A stretch of DNA of 64,000 nucleotides from Salinispora cortesiana. Its GTDB lineage: Bacteria; Actinomycetota; Actinomycetes; Mycobacteriales; Micromonosporaceae. Positions 24,997 to 36,739 of the stretch are shown here, piece after piece. The notes below the pieces were generated by a model. The model had not been told where the DNA came from. It made no database searches and was given only the letters and a program-made list of their open reading frames with translations. Positions within the stretch are counted from its first letter, which is position 1; each line of letters opens with the position of its first letter. Position numbers and translations under genes: made by a program. The stretch covers positions 62,001-126,000 of the forward strand of contig NZ_AXVR01000007.1 of assembly GCF_000484695.1 (NCBI RefSeq), written 5' to 3'.

Positions 24997-25008
24997 GGCG
25001 GGTCAGGC
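24991..25008. terminator. Palindrome made from two facing stop codons
   Basis: GCCTGA (24991-24996) and TCAGGC (25003-25008) form a 6-bp stem with a 6-nt loop. Each arm contains the stop codon of one of the two convergent genes. It may be a minimal bidirectional terminator. Confidence 0.4.
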
Positions 25009-25410
25009 CTCGGGCCGCTTCTGCTCATCATCCCGGCGGCGAAGATCGTCCTCGCGGCGGCGCAGGTCCTCCTCCCAGCGGCGGAAGAGCTCCTGGTCGG
25101 CCCGGTTCTGGGTGCGTTCCTCGACCGAACGGAGAAACTCGGGGTCGTCGTCCGGGGCGATCGGGCGGCGCCGGCGCCCGGTGAGACCGTTGCCGACCGG
25201 CCGTCCGGCTCCGGGTTGACCGACTCTGGACTCGCGGCCGGCGACGAACCAGGCGATCGAGCCGACCAGCGGGAAGAAGAGGATGACCAGCACCCAGGCG
25301 ATCCGGGGCAGGGCGCGGATGTCGCCCTCCTCGGCCGAGAGGCAGCTGATCAACGCGACGACGGCGAGGACGACCTGCGCGAGGAAGAGGAGAACGTACA
25401 GCCGAGCCAT
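25003..25410 (-). CDS. PLDc_N-domain membrane protein
   Basis: A 135-residue protein with two membrane segments: YVLLFLAQVVLAVVALISCL, then the WVLVILFFPLVGSIAWFVAGR segment typical of the phospholipase-D-nuclease N-terminal (PLDc_N) domain. The remainder is a strongly charged, Arg/Asp/Glu-rich helical tail (FRRWEEDLRRREDDLRRRDD) that looks like a coiled coil facing the cytoplasm. There is no phospholipase domain, so it is a stand-alone PLDc_N protein with unknown role. I chose the ATG at 25410; the frame is open further upstream but overlaps the divergent gene. Confidence 0.8.
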   Translation of the reverse strand: MARLYVLLFLAQVVLAVVALISCLSAEEGDIRALPRIAWVLVILFFPLVGSIAWFVAGRESRVGQPGAGRPVGNGLTGRRRRPIAPDDDPEFLRSVEERTQNRADQELFRRWEEDLRRREDDLRRRDDEQKRPEA

Positions 25411-25480
25411 GACACCATCATGACGTACCCGTGGTTGTTGCCACACCCCACGGCGGGTGCGACATCTACACTCCGTGATC

Positions 25481-25888
25481 ATGGAGCAGCGGTTGACGGA
25501 CGAGGAGCGGTTGACCCTCCGTACGGGCGCCTTCGGCGCGGTCGTCCTCGTGTCAAATGTGGAGCCCGGTGTGCTGGCGCTGGTCCGGGAGAGCTTCGCG
25601 GCCTCCGCCCCGTTGGCGGATTCCAGCGGGGTGGTCAAGGCGGCGCTGACCAGCGGTTCCTTGCCTCGGCTGCCGCGCGAGTCGGAGCTTGAGATCGAAT
25701 CCGTGGTGCTTCCGGCGTTGACCCGGGCGGTGGCGATCCTGCGCGAGAAATCTCCGCAGGACGTGCGGACCTACCGGGAGGTGGTGTTGGCCGCTGCCGA
25801 CCAGGCGGCCGGGGCGCACCGGGGGGTCACCCCGCCGGAGGCGGCGATGATCGAGCGCATCCGGGACGCGCTGGCGGAGCCGGCCTGA
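25481..25888 (+). CDS. Conserved hypothetical protein
   Basis: A 135-residue soluble protein, mostly helical, beginning MEQRLTDEERLTLRTGAFGA. It contains AVVLVSNVEPGVLALVRESF and an Arg/Glu-rich second half with REVVLAAADQAAGAHRGVTP. No known motif or signal peptide. It ends 180 bp before etfB. The start could also be an earlier codon at 25457; no strong ribosome binding site separates them. I do not recognise the family. Confidence 0.75.
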   Translation: MEQRLTDEERLTLRTGAFGAVVLVSNVEPGVLALVRESFAASAPLADSSGVVKAALTSGSLPRLPRESELEIESVVLPALTRAVAILREKSPQDVRTYREVVLAAADQAAGAHRGVTPPEAAMIERIRDALAEPA

Positions 25889-26068
25889 GCCGCGTCGGTG
25901 AGCTGTGTCACCATACGGTCTCCGGAGCTGGAAGCTACTTGTGGGTAACATGGCGTCGTGGGCAACCGCACAGCGTCCGCGGTTGACCGCGCGTTGAGTT
26001 ACGCGGGAGGCTGCGCCCCAGACCGGGCGAGCGAATCGCACCAAACACAGGAGGGTCGTCGAAGCGCG

Positions 26069-26848
26069 ATGAATATCGTCGTACTCGTCAAGCAGGTGCC
26101 CGATTCGGGCGCGGACCGCAACCTGCGCACTGACGACAACACCGTCGACCGCGGTTCGGCGAACAACGTCATCAACGAGATGGACGAGTACGCCATCGAG
26201 GAGGCGTTGAAGATCAAGGAGGCGCACGGCGGCGAGGTCACCATCCTGACCATGGGGCCCGGCCAGGCGACCGAGTCGATCCGCAAGGCGCTCTCCATGG
26301 GCCCGGACAAGGCCGTACACGTCCTGGACGACGCCCTGGCCGGCTCCTGCTCGGTGACCACCGCCAAGGTGCTCGGCGCCGCGCTCGGGCAGCTGAACGC
26401 CGATCTGGTGCTCTGCGGTGCCGAGTCCACCGACGGCCGGGTCCAGGTCCTGCCGCACATGATCGCCGAGCGGCTCGGCGTCGCCGCGCTGACCGGCGCT
26501 CGTAAGCTCACCGTTGACGGCGGCACGCTCACCATCGAGCGGCAGACCGAGGAGGGCTACGAGGTGGTCACCGCCGAGACCCCCGCCGTGGTCTCCGTCT
26601 GGGACACCATCAACGAGCCGCGCTACCCCTCCTTCAAGGGCATCATGGCCGCCAAGAAGAAGCCGGTGCAGACCCTGGCCCTGGGCGACCTCGGTGTGGC
26701 CCCGGCCGAGGTGGGCCGCGCCGGCGCGACCAGCGCCGTGTTGGAGCACAGCAAGCGCCCGCCGCGCTCCAGCGGCACGAAGGTCACCGACGAGGGCGCC
26801 GGCGGCACGCAGCTGGTCGAGTTCCTCGCCACCGAGAAGTTCGTGTGA
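26069..26848 (+). CDS. etfB: Electron transfer flavoprotein beta subunit
   Basis: The 259-residue beta chain of ETF, which binds AMP and with EtfA carries electrons from acyl-CoA and other dehydrogenases to the respiratory chain. Recognisable by IVVLVKQVPDSGADRNL, NNVINEMDEYAIEEAL, and the ETF-beta signature region GTINEP-like VWDTINEPRYPSFKGIMAAKK. It begins ATG-NIVV with AGGAGGG about 13 bases upstream, rather distant. EtfA follows 14 bp downstream and a 23-bp terminator stem closes the pair. The enoyl-CoA hydratase upstream is consistent with beta-oxidation activity in the region. Confidence 0.95.
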   Translation: MNIVVLVKQVPDSGADRNLRTDDNTVDRGSANNVINEMDEYAIEEALKIKEAHGGEVTILTMGPGQATESIRKALSMGPDKAVHVLDDALAGSCSVTTAKVLGAALGQLNADLVLCGAESTDGRVQVLPHMIAERLGVAALTGARKLTVDGGTLTIERQTEEGYEVVTAETPAVVSVWDTINEPRYPSFKGIMAAKKKPVQTLALGDLGVAPAEVGRAGATSAVLEHSKRPPRSSGTKVTDEGAGGTQLVEFLATEKFV

Positions 26849-26862
26849 GAGCAGGTCTGGAC

Positions 26863-27822
26863 ATGTCTGAGGTTCTCGTCGTCGTCGAAGCCACCCGGGA
26901 GTTCGGCGTCAAGAAGGTCACCCTGGAGATGCTCACCCTCGCCCGCAGCCTGGGCACGCCGAGCGCGGTCGTGCTCGGTGGCCCCGGCGCCGCCGAGGCG
27001 CTGAGCGCGAAGCTGGGTGAGTACGGGGCAGCGAAGATCTACGCCGCCGAGAGTGCGGAGATCGACGGCTACCTGGTCGCGCCCAAGGCCACCGTCCTGG
27101 CCGAGTTGGTTGCGCGGGTGCAGCCCGCCGCCGTGCTGCTCGCCTCCGCCCAGGAGGGCAAGGAGATCGCCGCTCGGCTCGCGGTGAAGCTCGACAACGG
27201 CATCCTGACCGACGTGGTCGGGCTGGACGCCGACGGCACCGCGACGCAGGTCGTCTTCGCCGGTTCCACCATCGTGAAGTCCAAGGTCACCCGTGGCCTG
27301 CCGCTGGTTACCGTTCGGCCGAACTCGATCACTCCGGAACCGGCCGCGGCCACCCCGGCCGTCGAACAGCTCACCGTCTCGGTCCCGGCCGCCGACAAGC
27401 TGGCCCGGGTCGTCAACCGGGTCGCCGAGCAGAAGGGCAGCCGGCCGGAGCTGACCGAGGCCTCGGTCGTCGTCTCCGGCGGCCGTGGGGTCGGCACCGC
27501 CGACAACTTCAAGCTCGTCGAGGAGCTGGCGGACCTGCTCGGTGGCGCTGTCGGCGCATCCCGCGCCGCCGTCGACTCGGGCTACTACCCGCACCAGTTC
27601 CAGGTGGGTCAGACCGGCAAGACGGTCTCCCCGCAGCTCTACATCGCGCTCGGTATCTCCGGCGCGATCCAGCACCGGGCCGGCATGCAGACCTCAAAGA
27701 CGATCGTCGCAGTCAACAAGGACGGTGAGGCGCCGATCTTTGAGCTCGCCGACTTCGGCGTGGTGGGCGATCTGTTCAAGGTCGTACCGCAGACCGCCGA
27801 GGAGATTCGCAAGCGCCGGTGA
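26863..27822 (+). CDS. etfA: Electron transfer flavoprotein alpha subunit
   Basis: The 319-residue FAD-binding chain of ETF. N-terminal domain [20 protein letters not shown]; the C-terminal FAD-binding domain carries [29 protein letters not shown] and the signature [17 protein letters not shown]...[12 protein letters not shown]. Length matches bacterial EtfA. It is translated 14 bp after etfB. An in-frame codon 18 bases earlier could add six residues, but MSEVLVVVE is the usual beginning. Confidence 0.95.
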   Translation: MSEVLVVVEATREFGVKKVTLEMLTLARSLGTPSAVVLGGPGAAEALSAKLGEYGAAKIYAAESAEIDGYLVAPKATVLAELVARVQPAAVLLASAQEGKEIAARLAVKLDNGILTDVVGLDADGTATQVVFAGSTIVKSKVTRGLPLVTVRPNSITPEPAAATPAVEQLTVSVPAADKLARVVNRVAEQKGSRPELTEASVVVSGGRGVGTADNFKLVEELADLLGGAVGASRAAVDSGYYPHQFQVGQTGKTVSPQLYIALGISGAIQHRAGMQTSKTIVAVNKDGEAPIFELADFGVVGDLFKVVPQTAEEIRKRR

Positions 27823-27834
27823 GCTGACTCGCCA

Positions 27835-27883
27835 GACCCGACCAGCGCCGGGAACCCGTCGGGTTCCCGGCGCTGGTCGGGTC
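27835..27883 (+). terminator. Perfect 23-bp terminator stem after etfBA
   Basis: Arms 27835-27857 and 27861-27883 are exact complements around the 3-nt loop GTC. It begins 12 bp after the etfA stop. No long T-run follows, as is common in this group. Confidence 0.85.
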
Positions 27884-27981
27884 CACGTCCGCCCACAACC
27901 CTACGGTCGCCGCGTCAACCTGCGAGGATGGCCTGCGTGCCCCGCACGCACCCCCGCCGAGGCAGGGAACGAGGAGCGCGG

Positions 27982-30690
27982 ATGTCGAGGACGCCCGACC
28001 GGGGCCACCACGCGTTGGCCCTGCACGAAGTCGTGCTGCTGCTCGAGACCGACACCGAGCGTGGCCTGAGTGACGCGGCGGCGGCCGACCGCCGGGAGCG
28101 CTTCGGGGCCAACGTCCTGCCGGCCGCCACCCGTGGTGGCCTGCTCCGCCGGCTGCTCCGCCAGTTCCAGAACCCCCTCGTGTACGTGTTGGTGGGCGCC
28201 GGCCTCGTCACCCTGCTGCTCGCCGAGTACGTCGACTCGGTCGTGATCTTTGGTGTGGTCCTGGTCAACGCCCTGGTCGGGTTCCTGCAGGAGTCCAAGG
28301 CCGAGGCCGCGCTGGACGCGTTGCGGTCGATGGTGCGGACCGAGACCCGGGTGGTCCGGGATGGCCGACCGCGGCGGGTGCCGTCGGCGGAGGTCGTCCC
28401 CGGAGACCTGGTGCTGGTCGAGGCGGGGGAGAAGGTCCCCGCCGATCTGCGCCTGGCCCGCGCCGACGAGGTACGGGTCGACGAGTCGACCCTGACTGGT
28501 GAGTCGCAGCCCGTCCACAAGGACGAGGTCGTCGTGGCGGACGAGACGCCGGTGGCCGATCGCCGGAACGTCCTCTACTCCGGCACGCTCCTCACCGGCG
28601 GCTCGGCGGCCGGTCTGGTCATGGCCACCGGGGCCGAGACGGAGCTGGGTCGCATCCATCGCCTGGTCGGCAGCGCCCAGGTGCTGGACACCCCGCTGAC
28701 GACCAAGCTGGCCCGATTCAGCCGGCTGCTCACCGTCGTGATCCTGGTGCTCGCCGGGGTGGCCTTCGGCGTCGGCCTCCTCCGGGGGGAGAGCGGCAGC
28801 GAAATGTTCACCGCCGCCGTGGCGTTGGCGGTCGGGGCCATCCCGGAGGGGCTGCCGGCGGCGGTGACGATCACGCTGGCGATCGGGGTGGGGCGGATGG
28901 CCCGCCGGCAGGCGGTGGTCCGGCGGCTGCCGGCGGTGGAGACGCTGGGCAGCACGACGGTGATCTGCACGGACAAGACCGGCACCCTGACCGAGAACCA
29001 GATGACGGTGCGGACGCTCTGGACGATCGCCGGCCGGCATGAGGTAACGGGCAGCGGATACCAGCCAGCCGGTGAGATCCGGGGTCCCGATGGCGCGGCC
29101 GCTCGGATCTCCGGTGCCGGGGCGCTGCGCTGGTCGCTGCTCACCGGGGTGGCCTGCAATGACGCCCGGTTGGCCGAGCGGGACGAGGAGTACGTGGTGC
29201 TCGGCGACCCGACCGAGGGCGCGATGCTGGTGGTGGCGGCCAAGGGTGGCCTGTGGGGTGCGGCTGTGGCCGACGAGCTGCCCCGGGTCGCGTCGATCCC
29301 GTTCACCTCGGAGCGGCAGTTCATGGCGACCCTGCACGACACCCGGGACGGCGGACGGGTGGTGCTGGTCAAGGGTGCGGTCGAGCGGCTGGTGGAGTGG
29401 AGCGTCGCGGCCCTGGACGAGCAGGGGCAACCGGTGCCACTGGACCGGGACGAGGTGCTGGCCGCCGCCGGAGCACTCGCCGGCGAGGGGCTACGGGTGC
29501 TGGCCACGGCGCAGGTGCGGATGGACGGTGATGCCGAGCTGGCGGAGCAGGAGTTGCCCGGCAGCCTGGTCTTCACCGGCCTGCACGCCATGCTTGATCC
29601 GCCCCGGGCCGCGGTTGCTGCGGCGGTCGCCGCCAGCCAGCGAGCCGGTATCTCGGTGAAGATGATCACCGGTGACCATCAGAGCACCGCGTGCGCCATC
29701 GCCGGTCGTCTCGGACTCCTGGACGCGGAGCCGGGGCCCGGCGCGGTGCTCTCCGGCTCCGACCTCGCGCGGCTCTCGCCCGCCGCCAGCCCGGCGGCGG
29801 TGGACAAGGCGGCGGTCTTCGCCCGGGTGTCGCCGGAGCAGAAGCTGCGGCTGGTGGAGGCGTTGCAGTCTGACGGGCAGGTGGTCGCCATGACCGGGGA
29901 CGGGGTCAACGACGCGCCGGCCCTGCGGCAGGCCGATATCGGGGTGGCGATGGGACGCAGCGGCACCGAGGTGGCCAAGGAGGCGTCGGACATCATCCTC
30001 ACCGACGACGACTTCACCACGATCGAGGCGGCCGTCGAGGAGGGGCGGGGGGTTTTCGCCAACCTCACCAAGTTCATTACCTGGACGTTGCCCACCAACG
30101 CGGCGGAGGGAATGCTGGTCCTCGTCGCCATTGTGCTCGGCACCGCGCTGCCCATCCTGCCCAGCCAGATCCTTTGGATCAACATGACCTCGGCGGTGCT
30201 GCTTGGCCTGACGCTCGCGTTCGAGCCGAAGGAGGACGGGATCATGTCCCGGCCGCCCCGAGATCCGGCCCAGCCGCTGCTGACCAGCGCATTGGTGATG
30301 CGGATTCTGCTCGTGTCCGCACTGGTCGTGGCCGGCGCCTGGTGGGTGTTCGAGTGGGAGCGCAGCGGTGGCGCGGAACTGGCGCAGGCCCGTACGGCGG
30401 CGGTGAACCTCGTCGTCGCCGTGCAGGTCTTCTATCTGTTCAGCTGTCGCTCGTTGCGCCACTCGGCGTGGCGGCTGGGGCTGTTCACCAATCGCTGGCT
30501 GATCGGTGGGGTGCTGCTTCAGGCCCTCGGCCAGGTGGCGCTCACCTACCTGCCGGTGCTGAACACCTTGTTCCGGACGGCGCCCATCGGCCTCGGTACG
30601 TGGCTGCGGATCCTGGGTGTCGCCCTTGTGGCCGGTGCCGTCGTGGCACTCGACAAGCGGTTCGGCTGGTTCGGCCGCCGGCTCGGTTGA
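27982..30690 (+). CDS. P-type cation-transporting ATPase, P2 class
   Basis: A 902-residue membrane ion pump. Motifs run in order: actuator TGES, the [10 protein letters not shown] segment in membrane helix 4 as in Ca2+ and related P2 pumps, phosphorylation loop [12 protein letters not shown] with D331, nucleotide-binding KGAVERL, and hinge [20 protein letters not shown]. About ten membrane segments are predicted, with a C-terminal cation-ATPase domain. There is no N-terminal metal-binding domain, excluding Cu/Zn-type pumps. The ATG at 27982 has GAGGAG 6 bases upstream; an earlier ATG at 27928 would add a short Arg-rich stretch. Ca2+ export is the best guess, but Na+/K+ or Mg2+ specificity cannot be excluded. 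Confidence 0.92.
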   Translation: MSRTPDRGHHALALHEVVLLLETDTERGLSDAAAADRRERFGANVLPAATRGGLLRRLLRQFQNPLVYVLVGAGLVTLLLAEYVDSVVIFGVVLVNALVGFLQESKAEAALDALRSMVRTETRVVRDGRPRRVPSAEVVPGDLVLVEAGEKVPADLRLARADEVRVDESTLTGESQPVHKDEVVVADETPVADRRNVLYSGTLLTGGSAAGLVMATGAETELGRIHRLVGSAQVLDTPLTTKLARFSRLLTVVILVLAGVAFGVGLLRGESGSEMFTAAVALAVGAIPEGLPAAVTITLAIGVGRMARRQAVVRRLPAVETLGSTTVICTDKTGTLTENQMTVRTLWTIAGRHEVTGSGYQPAGEIRGPDGAAARISGAGALRWSLLTGVACNDARLAERDEEYVVLGDPTEGAMLVVAAKGGLWGAAVADELPRVASIPFTSERQFMATLHDTRDGGRVVLVKGAVERLVEWSVAALDEQGQPVPLDRDEVLAAAGALAGEGLRVLATAQVRMDGDAELAEQELPGSLVFTGLHAMLDPPRAAVAAAVAASQRAGISVKMITGDHQSTACAIAGRLGLLDAEPGPGAVLSGSDLARLSPAASPAAVDKAAVFARVSPEQKLRLVEALQSDGQVVAMTGDGVNDAPALRQADIGVAMGRSGTEVAKEASDIILTDDDFTTIEAAVEEGRGVFANLTKFITWTLPTNAAEGMLVLVAIVLGTALPILPSQILWINMTSAVLLGLTLAFEPKEDGIMSRPPRDPAQPLLTSALVMRILLVSALVVAGAWWVFEWERSGGAELAQARTAAVNLVVAVQVFYLFSCRSLRHSAWRLGLFTNRWLIGGVLLQALGQVALTYLPVLNTLFRTAPIGLGTWLRILGVALVAGAVVALDKRFGWFGRRLG

Positions 30691-30781
30691 GCAGCGCCGG
30701 CTCGCCCGCGCGGTGCGGCGCGTCCTTCCCGGGGCCCGCCGGTTTCCGGCTGACGCCGATCCGGTCGTTAGGCTGAGCCTG

Positions 30782-31954
30782 ATGGCTTATCTGGATCATG
30801 CGGCGACCACTCCGATGCTCGACGTGGCATTGGAGGCGTACGTCGCCACCGCCCGCGAGGTCGGCAACGCCTCCGCCCTGCACGGGGCGGGCCGGCAGGC
30901 CCGCCGTCGAGTGGAGGAGTCGCGCGAGCGGGTGGCCGCCGCGCTGGGCGCCCGTCCCGCCGAGGTGATCTTCACGGGGGGCGGCACCGAGAGCGACAAT
31001 CTCGCGGTCAAGGGCATCTTCTGGGCCCGCCGGTCGGCCGACCGGCGGCGGACCCGGGTGGTGTCCAGTGCGGTGGAGCACCACGCGGTGCTCGACGCCG
31101 TCGACTGGCTGGCCGCGCAGGAGGGCGCCGAGGTGAGCTGGCTTCCGGTCGATGCCCTCGGCCGGGTCACCCCGCAGCGGCTTCGCGCCGAACTGGCCGC
31201 CGCCGACCAGGTGGCGGTGATCACGACGATGTGGGCCAGCAACGAGGTGGGTACGGTTCAGCCGGTCGCCGAGTTGGCCGCGGTGGCCGCCGAGTACGGG
31301 GTGCCGCTGCACACCGACGCGATCCAGGCGGTCGGTCAGGTGGCGGTGGACTTCGCCGCCAGCGGCGTCTCGGCGCTCACCGTGACTGGGCACAAGCTCG
31401 GCGGGCCGGCCGGAGTGGGCGCCCTGGTGCTCGCCCGGGACGTCGCCGTGACCCCGCTGCTGCACGGTGGTGGCCAGGAGCGGGACGTCCGCTCGGGGAC
31501 CTTGGACACGGCCGGAATCGTTGCTTTCGCGGTCGCCCTGGAGACGGCGGTCCGGCACCAACAGGAGTACGCGGCCCGGGTCGCCGCCCTCCGAGACGAC
31601 CTCGTGACGCGGGTACGGCAGGCGGTTCCCGACGCGGTGCTCAACGGTGACCCGAATGATCGCCTGCCCGGCAATGCCCACTTCTCCTTCCCGGGCTGTG
31701 AGGGGGATGCGCTGTTGCTCCTGCTCGACGCGCAGGGCATCGCCTGCTCCACCGGCTCGGCGTGCTCGGCGGGGGTCGCCCAGCCGAGCCACGTGCTGCT
31801 CGCGATGGGCGCCGACAGCGCCCGCGCCCGCTCCTCGCTGCGCTTCACGCTCGGCCACACCAGCACACCGGAGGAGGTCGGCGCGCTGATCGCGGCTCTG
31901 CCGGAGGCGGTCGACCGGGCCCGGCGGGCCGGTAGCCTCCGCACCTCGCGCTGA
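30782..31954 (+). CDS. Cysteine desulfurase
   Basis: A 390-residue PLP enzyme converting cysteine to alanine and an enzyme-bound persulfide for Fe-S clusters and thiolated tRNA. It has [10 protein letters not shown] at the start, [15 protein letters not shown], the PLP lysine K205 in [11 protein letters not shown], and the active-site loop [10 protein letters not shown] with C328 as likely persulfide carrier. The ATG at 30782 matches the family start. mnmA follows about 140 bp downstream, so a main role in feeding sulfur to tRNA 2-thiouridine is likely, as in other actinobacteria. Confidence 0.95.
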   Translation: MAYLDHAATTPMLDVALEAYVATAREVGNASALHGAGRQARRRVEESRERVAAALGARPAEVIFTGGGTESDNLAVKGIFWARRSADRRRTRVVSSAVEHHAVLDAVDWLAAQEGAEVSWLPVDALGRVTPQRLRAELAAADQVAVITTMWASNEVGTVQPVAELAAVAAEYGVPLHTDAIQAVGQVAVDFAASGVSALTVTGHKLGGPAGVGALVLARDVAVTPLLHGGGQERDVRSGTLDTAGIVAFAVALETAVRHQQEYAARVAALRDDLVTRVRQAVPDAVLNGDPNDRLPGNAHFSFPGCEGDALLLLLDAQGIACSTGSACSAGVAQPSHVLLAMGADSARARSSLRFTLGHTSTPEEVGALIAALPEAVDRARRAGSLRTSR

Positions 31955-32097
31955 TCCCGTCGCCGCACGACGGCGGCGGTTGGCTCCGTGGACACCGCCG
32001 GCAGGGCGGGCGCGCTGGGTTTGGGGGCGGCGGCCGGGGTGGTTACGCTCGTCCGGGCACCACCGCGGTGCCCGACGGTGTGGGGAAGGTGGTCGGG

Positions 32098-33171
32098 GTG
32101 CGGGTGCTGGCGGCGATGTCGGGCGGCGTGGACTCCGCGGTCGCGGCGGCGCGGGCCGCCGAGGCGGGGCATGACGTGACCGGGGTGCACCTGGCGTTGG
32201 CCCGCAATCCGCAGACCTATCGCACCGGCGCCCGGGGCTGCTGCACGTTGGAGGACTCCCGGGACGCCCGACGGGCCGCCGATGTGCTCGGCCTCCCGTT
32301 CTACGTCTGGGACATGGCCGAGCGGTTCCAGGCCGACGTGGTGGACGACTTCGTCGCCGAGTACGCGGCCGGCCGTACGCCGAATCCCTGCCTTCGCTGC
32401 AACGAAAAGATCAAGTTTGCCGCGGTGCTGGACCGCGCCGTGGCCCTGGGCTTCGACGCCGTGGTCACCGGCCACCACGCGCGGCTCGGCGCCGACGGTT
32501 TGCTGCGTCGTAGCGTCGATCTCGCCAAGGACCAGTCCTACGTGCTCGGCGTGCTCACCCGCGAGCAGCTGAGCCGGTCGATGTTCCCGCTGGGGGACTC
32601 GACGAAGACGCAGGTCCGAGCGGAGGCAACCCGGCGCGGCCTGGCGGTGGCCGACAAGCCGGACTCGCACGACATCTGCTTCGTCGCCGACGGGGACACC
32701 CGGGGTTTCCTCGCCCAGCGGCTCGGTGCGACGCCCGGTGATGTTGTTGACGCCGCCACCGGCGAGGTGGTGGGCCGGCACACCGGGGCGTACGCCTACA
32801 CCGTCGGGCAACGGCGCGGGCTGCACCTGGACCGCCCGGCCCCGGACGGTCGCCCCCGCTACGTCCTGTCGATCACCCCGAAGACCAACACGGTGACGGT
32901 GGGCCCGGCCGAGGCGTTGGCGGTGTCCCAGGTGCAGGCGCGACGTCCGGTGTGGATCGGTGGGCCCCGGCCGGCGGCTCCGGTCGAGTGCGAGGTGCAG
33001 CTGCGCGCGCACGGTGACGTGGTGCCGGCGACCGTGGCGGTGACCGGTGACGGGCTCCGGGCCGAGCTGCACCAGCCGGTGCGCGGGGTGGCGGCCGGGC
33101 AGGCGATCGTGGCCTACCGCCCGGACCCGGCGGGTGACATCGTGCTCGGCTCCGCCACCATCGCGGCCTGA
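32098..33171 (+). CDS. mnmA: tRNA-specific 2-thiouridylase
   Basis: A 357-residue enzyme that thiolates U34 of Lys, Glu and Gln tRNAs. The PP-loop is [20 protein letters not shown]; the catalytic cysteines lie in [12 protein letters not shown] and [10 protein letters not shown]. The C-terminal part has GQRRGLHL and the two beta domains. The GTG at 32098 has GGGGAAGG upstream; other GTGs at 32068 and 32089 are in frame. It is preceded by the cysteine desulfurase that probably supplies its sulfur, and followed by a MetE-like gene and ligA, a gene order known in mycobacteria. Confidence 0.95.
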   Translation: MRVLAAMSGGVDSAVAAARAAEAGHDVTGVHLALARNPQTYRTGARGCCTLEDSRDARRAADVLGLPFYVWDMAERFQADVVDDFVAEYAAGRTPNPCLRCNEKIKFAAVLDRAVALGFDAVVTGHHARLGADGLLRRSVDLAKDQSYVLGVLTREQLSRSMFPLGDSTKTQVRAEATRRGLAVADKPDSHDICFVADGDTRGFLAQRLGATPGDVVDAATGEVVGRHTGAYAYTVGQRRGLHLDRPAPDGRPRYVLSITPKTNTVTVGPAEALAVSQVQARRPVWIGGPRPAAPVECEVQLRAHGDVVPATVAVTGDGLRAELHQPVRGVAAGQAIVAYRPDPAGDIVLGSATIAA

Positions 33172-33223
33172 CCCACCCGGGTGGGGCGGCGGCGGTTGGC
33201 CGCGAATCGGATAGTCTTCGACC

Positions 33224-34231
33224 GTGAGTGATCAGCCGTGGCCGTGGCCCGCGGGTGCGGCGACCGGTGTCGGGTCGCTCCCCGGCACCGACATCGCGGA
33301 GGCCCAGCGGATCGCCCTCGGTGAGCTGCCCCTCCTCCCCCACCTGCCCGAGTTGCCCGCCCGTGGCCCGGGCGCGGAGCTGATCGGCCGGACGGCCGGG
33401 TTGCTGGTGGAGCTACCGGTCGAGCTCTACGCCGCCCGGTGGCGGGTCGCTCCCCGCCCCGGTCGGGACCGGCGCCGGGCCCGGGATCTGATGGAGCGGG
33501 ATCTAGACCAACTCGCCGCGCAGGCCGAGGCGTACACCGGGCTGGTCAAGGTCCAGGTCGCCGGGCCGCTGACCCTCGCCGCGGCGGTGGAGCTGCCGGT
33601 GGGCGGCCGGTTGGTACGCGATCCCGGTGCGGTACGGGACCTGGCCGGCTCCCTGGCCGAGGGGGTGCGGGAGCACGTCGCTGCCGTCGCGCGCCGGCTG
33701 CCGCGGGCCTCGGTGCTGCTGCAGCTGGACGAGCCGTCGTTGCCGGCGGTACTCGCCGGGCGGGTGCCGACCGAGAGCGGGTTCGGGACATATCAGCCGG
33801 TGGAGTCGGGCCGGGCCCGCAGCCTGCTGCGCGAGGTCGCCGCCGCCGCCGACGTGCCGGTCGTGGTGCACTGCTGCGCCCCGGACGTGCCGCTGGAGCT
33901 GATCCGGGAGGTCGGCGCGGTCGGGGTGGCCCTCGATCTCGACCTGGTCACCGACCTGGATCCGCTGGGTGAGGCGATCGACGCCGGGCTGGGCCTCCTG
34001 GCCGGTGCCGCGCCCACGCAACCGGCGGCGGCCGGCAACCCACCGACGTCGGCGCAGGTCGCCGAGCGGGTCCGCCGGCTCTGGGACCGACTCGGATTCC
34101 CCCGTCAGCGGCTCGCCGAGCAGGTTGTCATCACACCGACCTGCGGGCTGGCGAACGCCACCGGTGGGCACACTCGAGCGGTCCTCACCGCCTGCCGGGA
34201 CGCGGGACGGCGGTTGAGCGAGCAGGGGTGA
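33224..34231 (+). CDS. MetE-like (cobalamin-independent methionine synthase C-terminal) protein
   Basis: A 335-residue protein with the C-terminal catalytic domain of cobalamin-independent methionine synthase but without the N-terminal half. It has TGVGSLPGTDIAEAQRIAL, LVKVQVAGPLTLAAA, LQLDEPSLPAVLAGR, a metal-site VVHCCAPDVPL and a late VVITPTCGLANATGG, giving the His/Cys ligands expected for zinc. Such short homologues sit between mnmA and ligA in many actinobacteria; their true methyl donor and acceptor are not established. The GTG start is 52 bp after mnmA. It is not enough by itself to claim methionine synthesis. Confidence 0.88.
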   Translation: MSDQPWPWPAGAATGVGSLPGTDIAEAQRIALGELPLLPHLPELPARGPGAELIGRTAGLLVELPVELYAARWRVAPRPGRDRRRARDLMERDLDQLAAQAEAYTGLVKVQVAGPLTLAAAVELPVGGRLVRDPGAVRDLAGSLAEGVREHVAAVARRLPRASVLLQLDEPSLPAVLAGRVPTESGFGTYQPVESGRARSLLREVAAAADVPVVVHCCAPDVPLELIREVGAVGVALDLDLVTDLDPLGEAIDAGLGLLAGAAPTQPAAAGNPPTSAQVAERVRRLWDRLGFPRQRLAEQVVITPTCGLANATGGHTRAVLTACRDAGRRLSEQG

Positions 34232-34288
34232 ACGACGCCGTCTGCGGGTGCTGGCCGACTCGGGCAACCGTCGCCAGCCGGTAGCCCG

Positions 34289-34376
34289 GCGGCCAGCGCG
34301 GCCGGGGCTGGCGGCCAGCGCGGCCGGGGCTGGCGGCCGTCGTGGCCGGGGCTGGCGGCCAGCGCGGCCTCGCCGT
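34289..34376 (+). repeat. 22-bp tandem repeat, about 3.5 copies
   Basis: The unit starting GCGGCCAGCGCGGCCGGGGC is repeated at 34289, 34311 and 34333 (with changes in the last), then partially at 34355. It occupies the gap between the MetE-like gene and ligA and has no coding sense. It may vary in number between strains. Confidence 0.85.
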
Positions 34377-34436
34377 TGCTGGCGCGGCCGGGTGGCCGGC
34401 GCAATGTCTCACCGCCCCGATACGGTTCCCGGGTAG

Positions 34437-36596
<2,160 letters not shown>

Positions 36597-36739
36597 CCGG
36601 CGGACGTGGGCGCGTATACCAACTTAATTACGACTACGACCGATTCGTGACTGTCGTACGGGGAATTCTGGCTCCTGGGGCGTTACATGGGGGACACGGC
36701 GTACGCATGGGTGCGCCGACCTGACCCGCGGGAGGTGTG

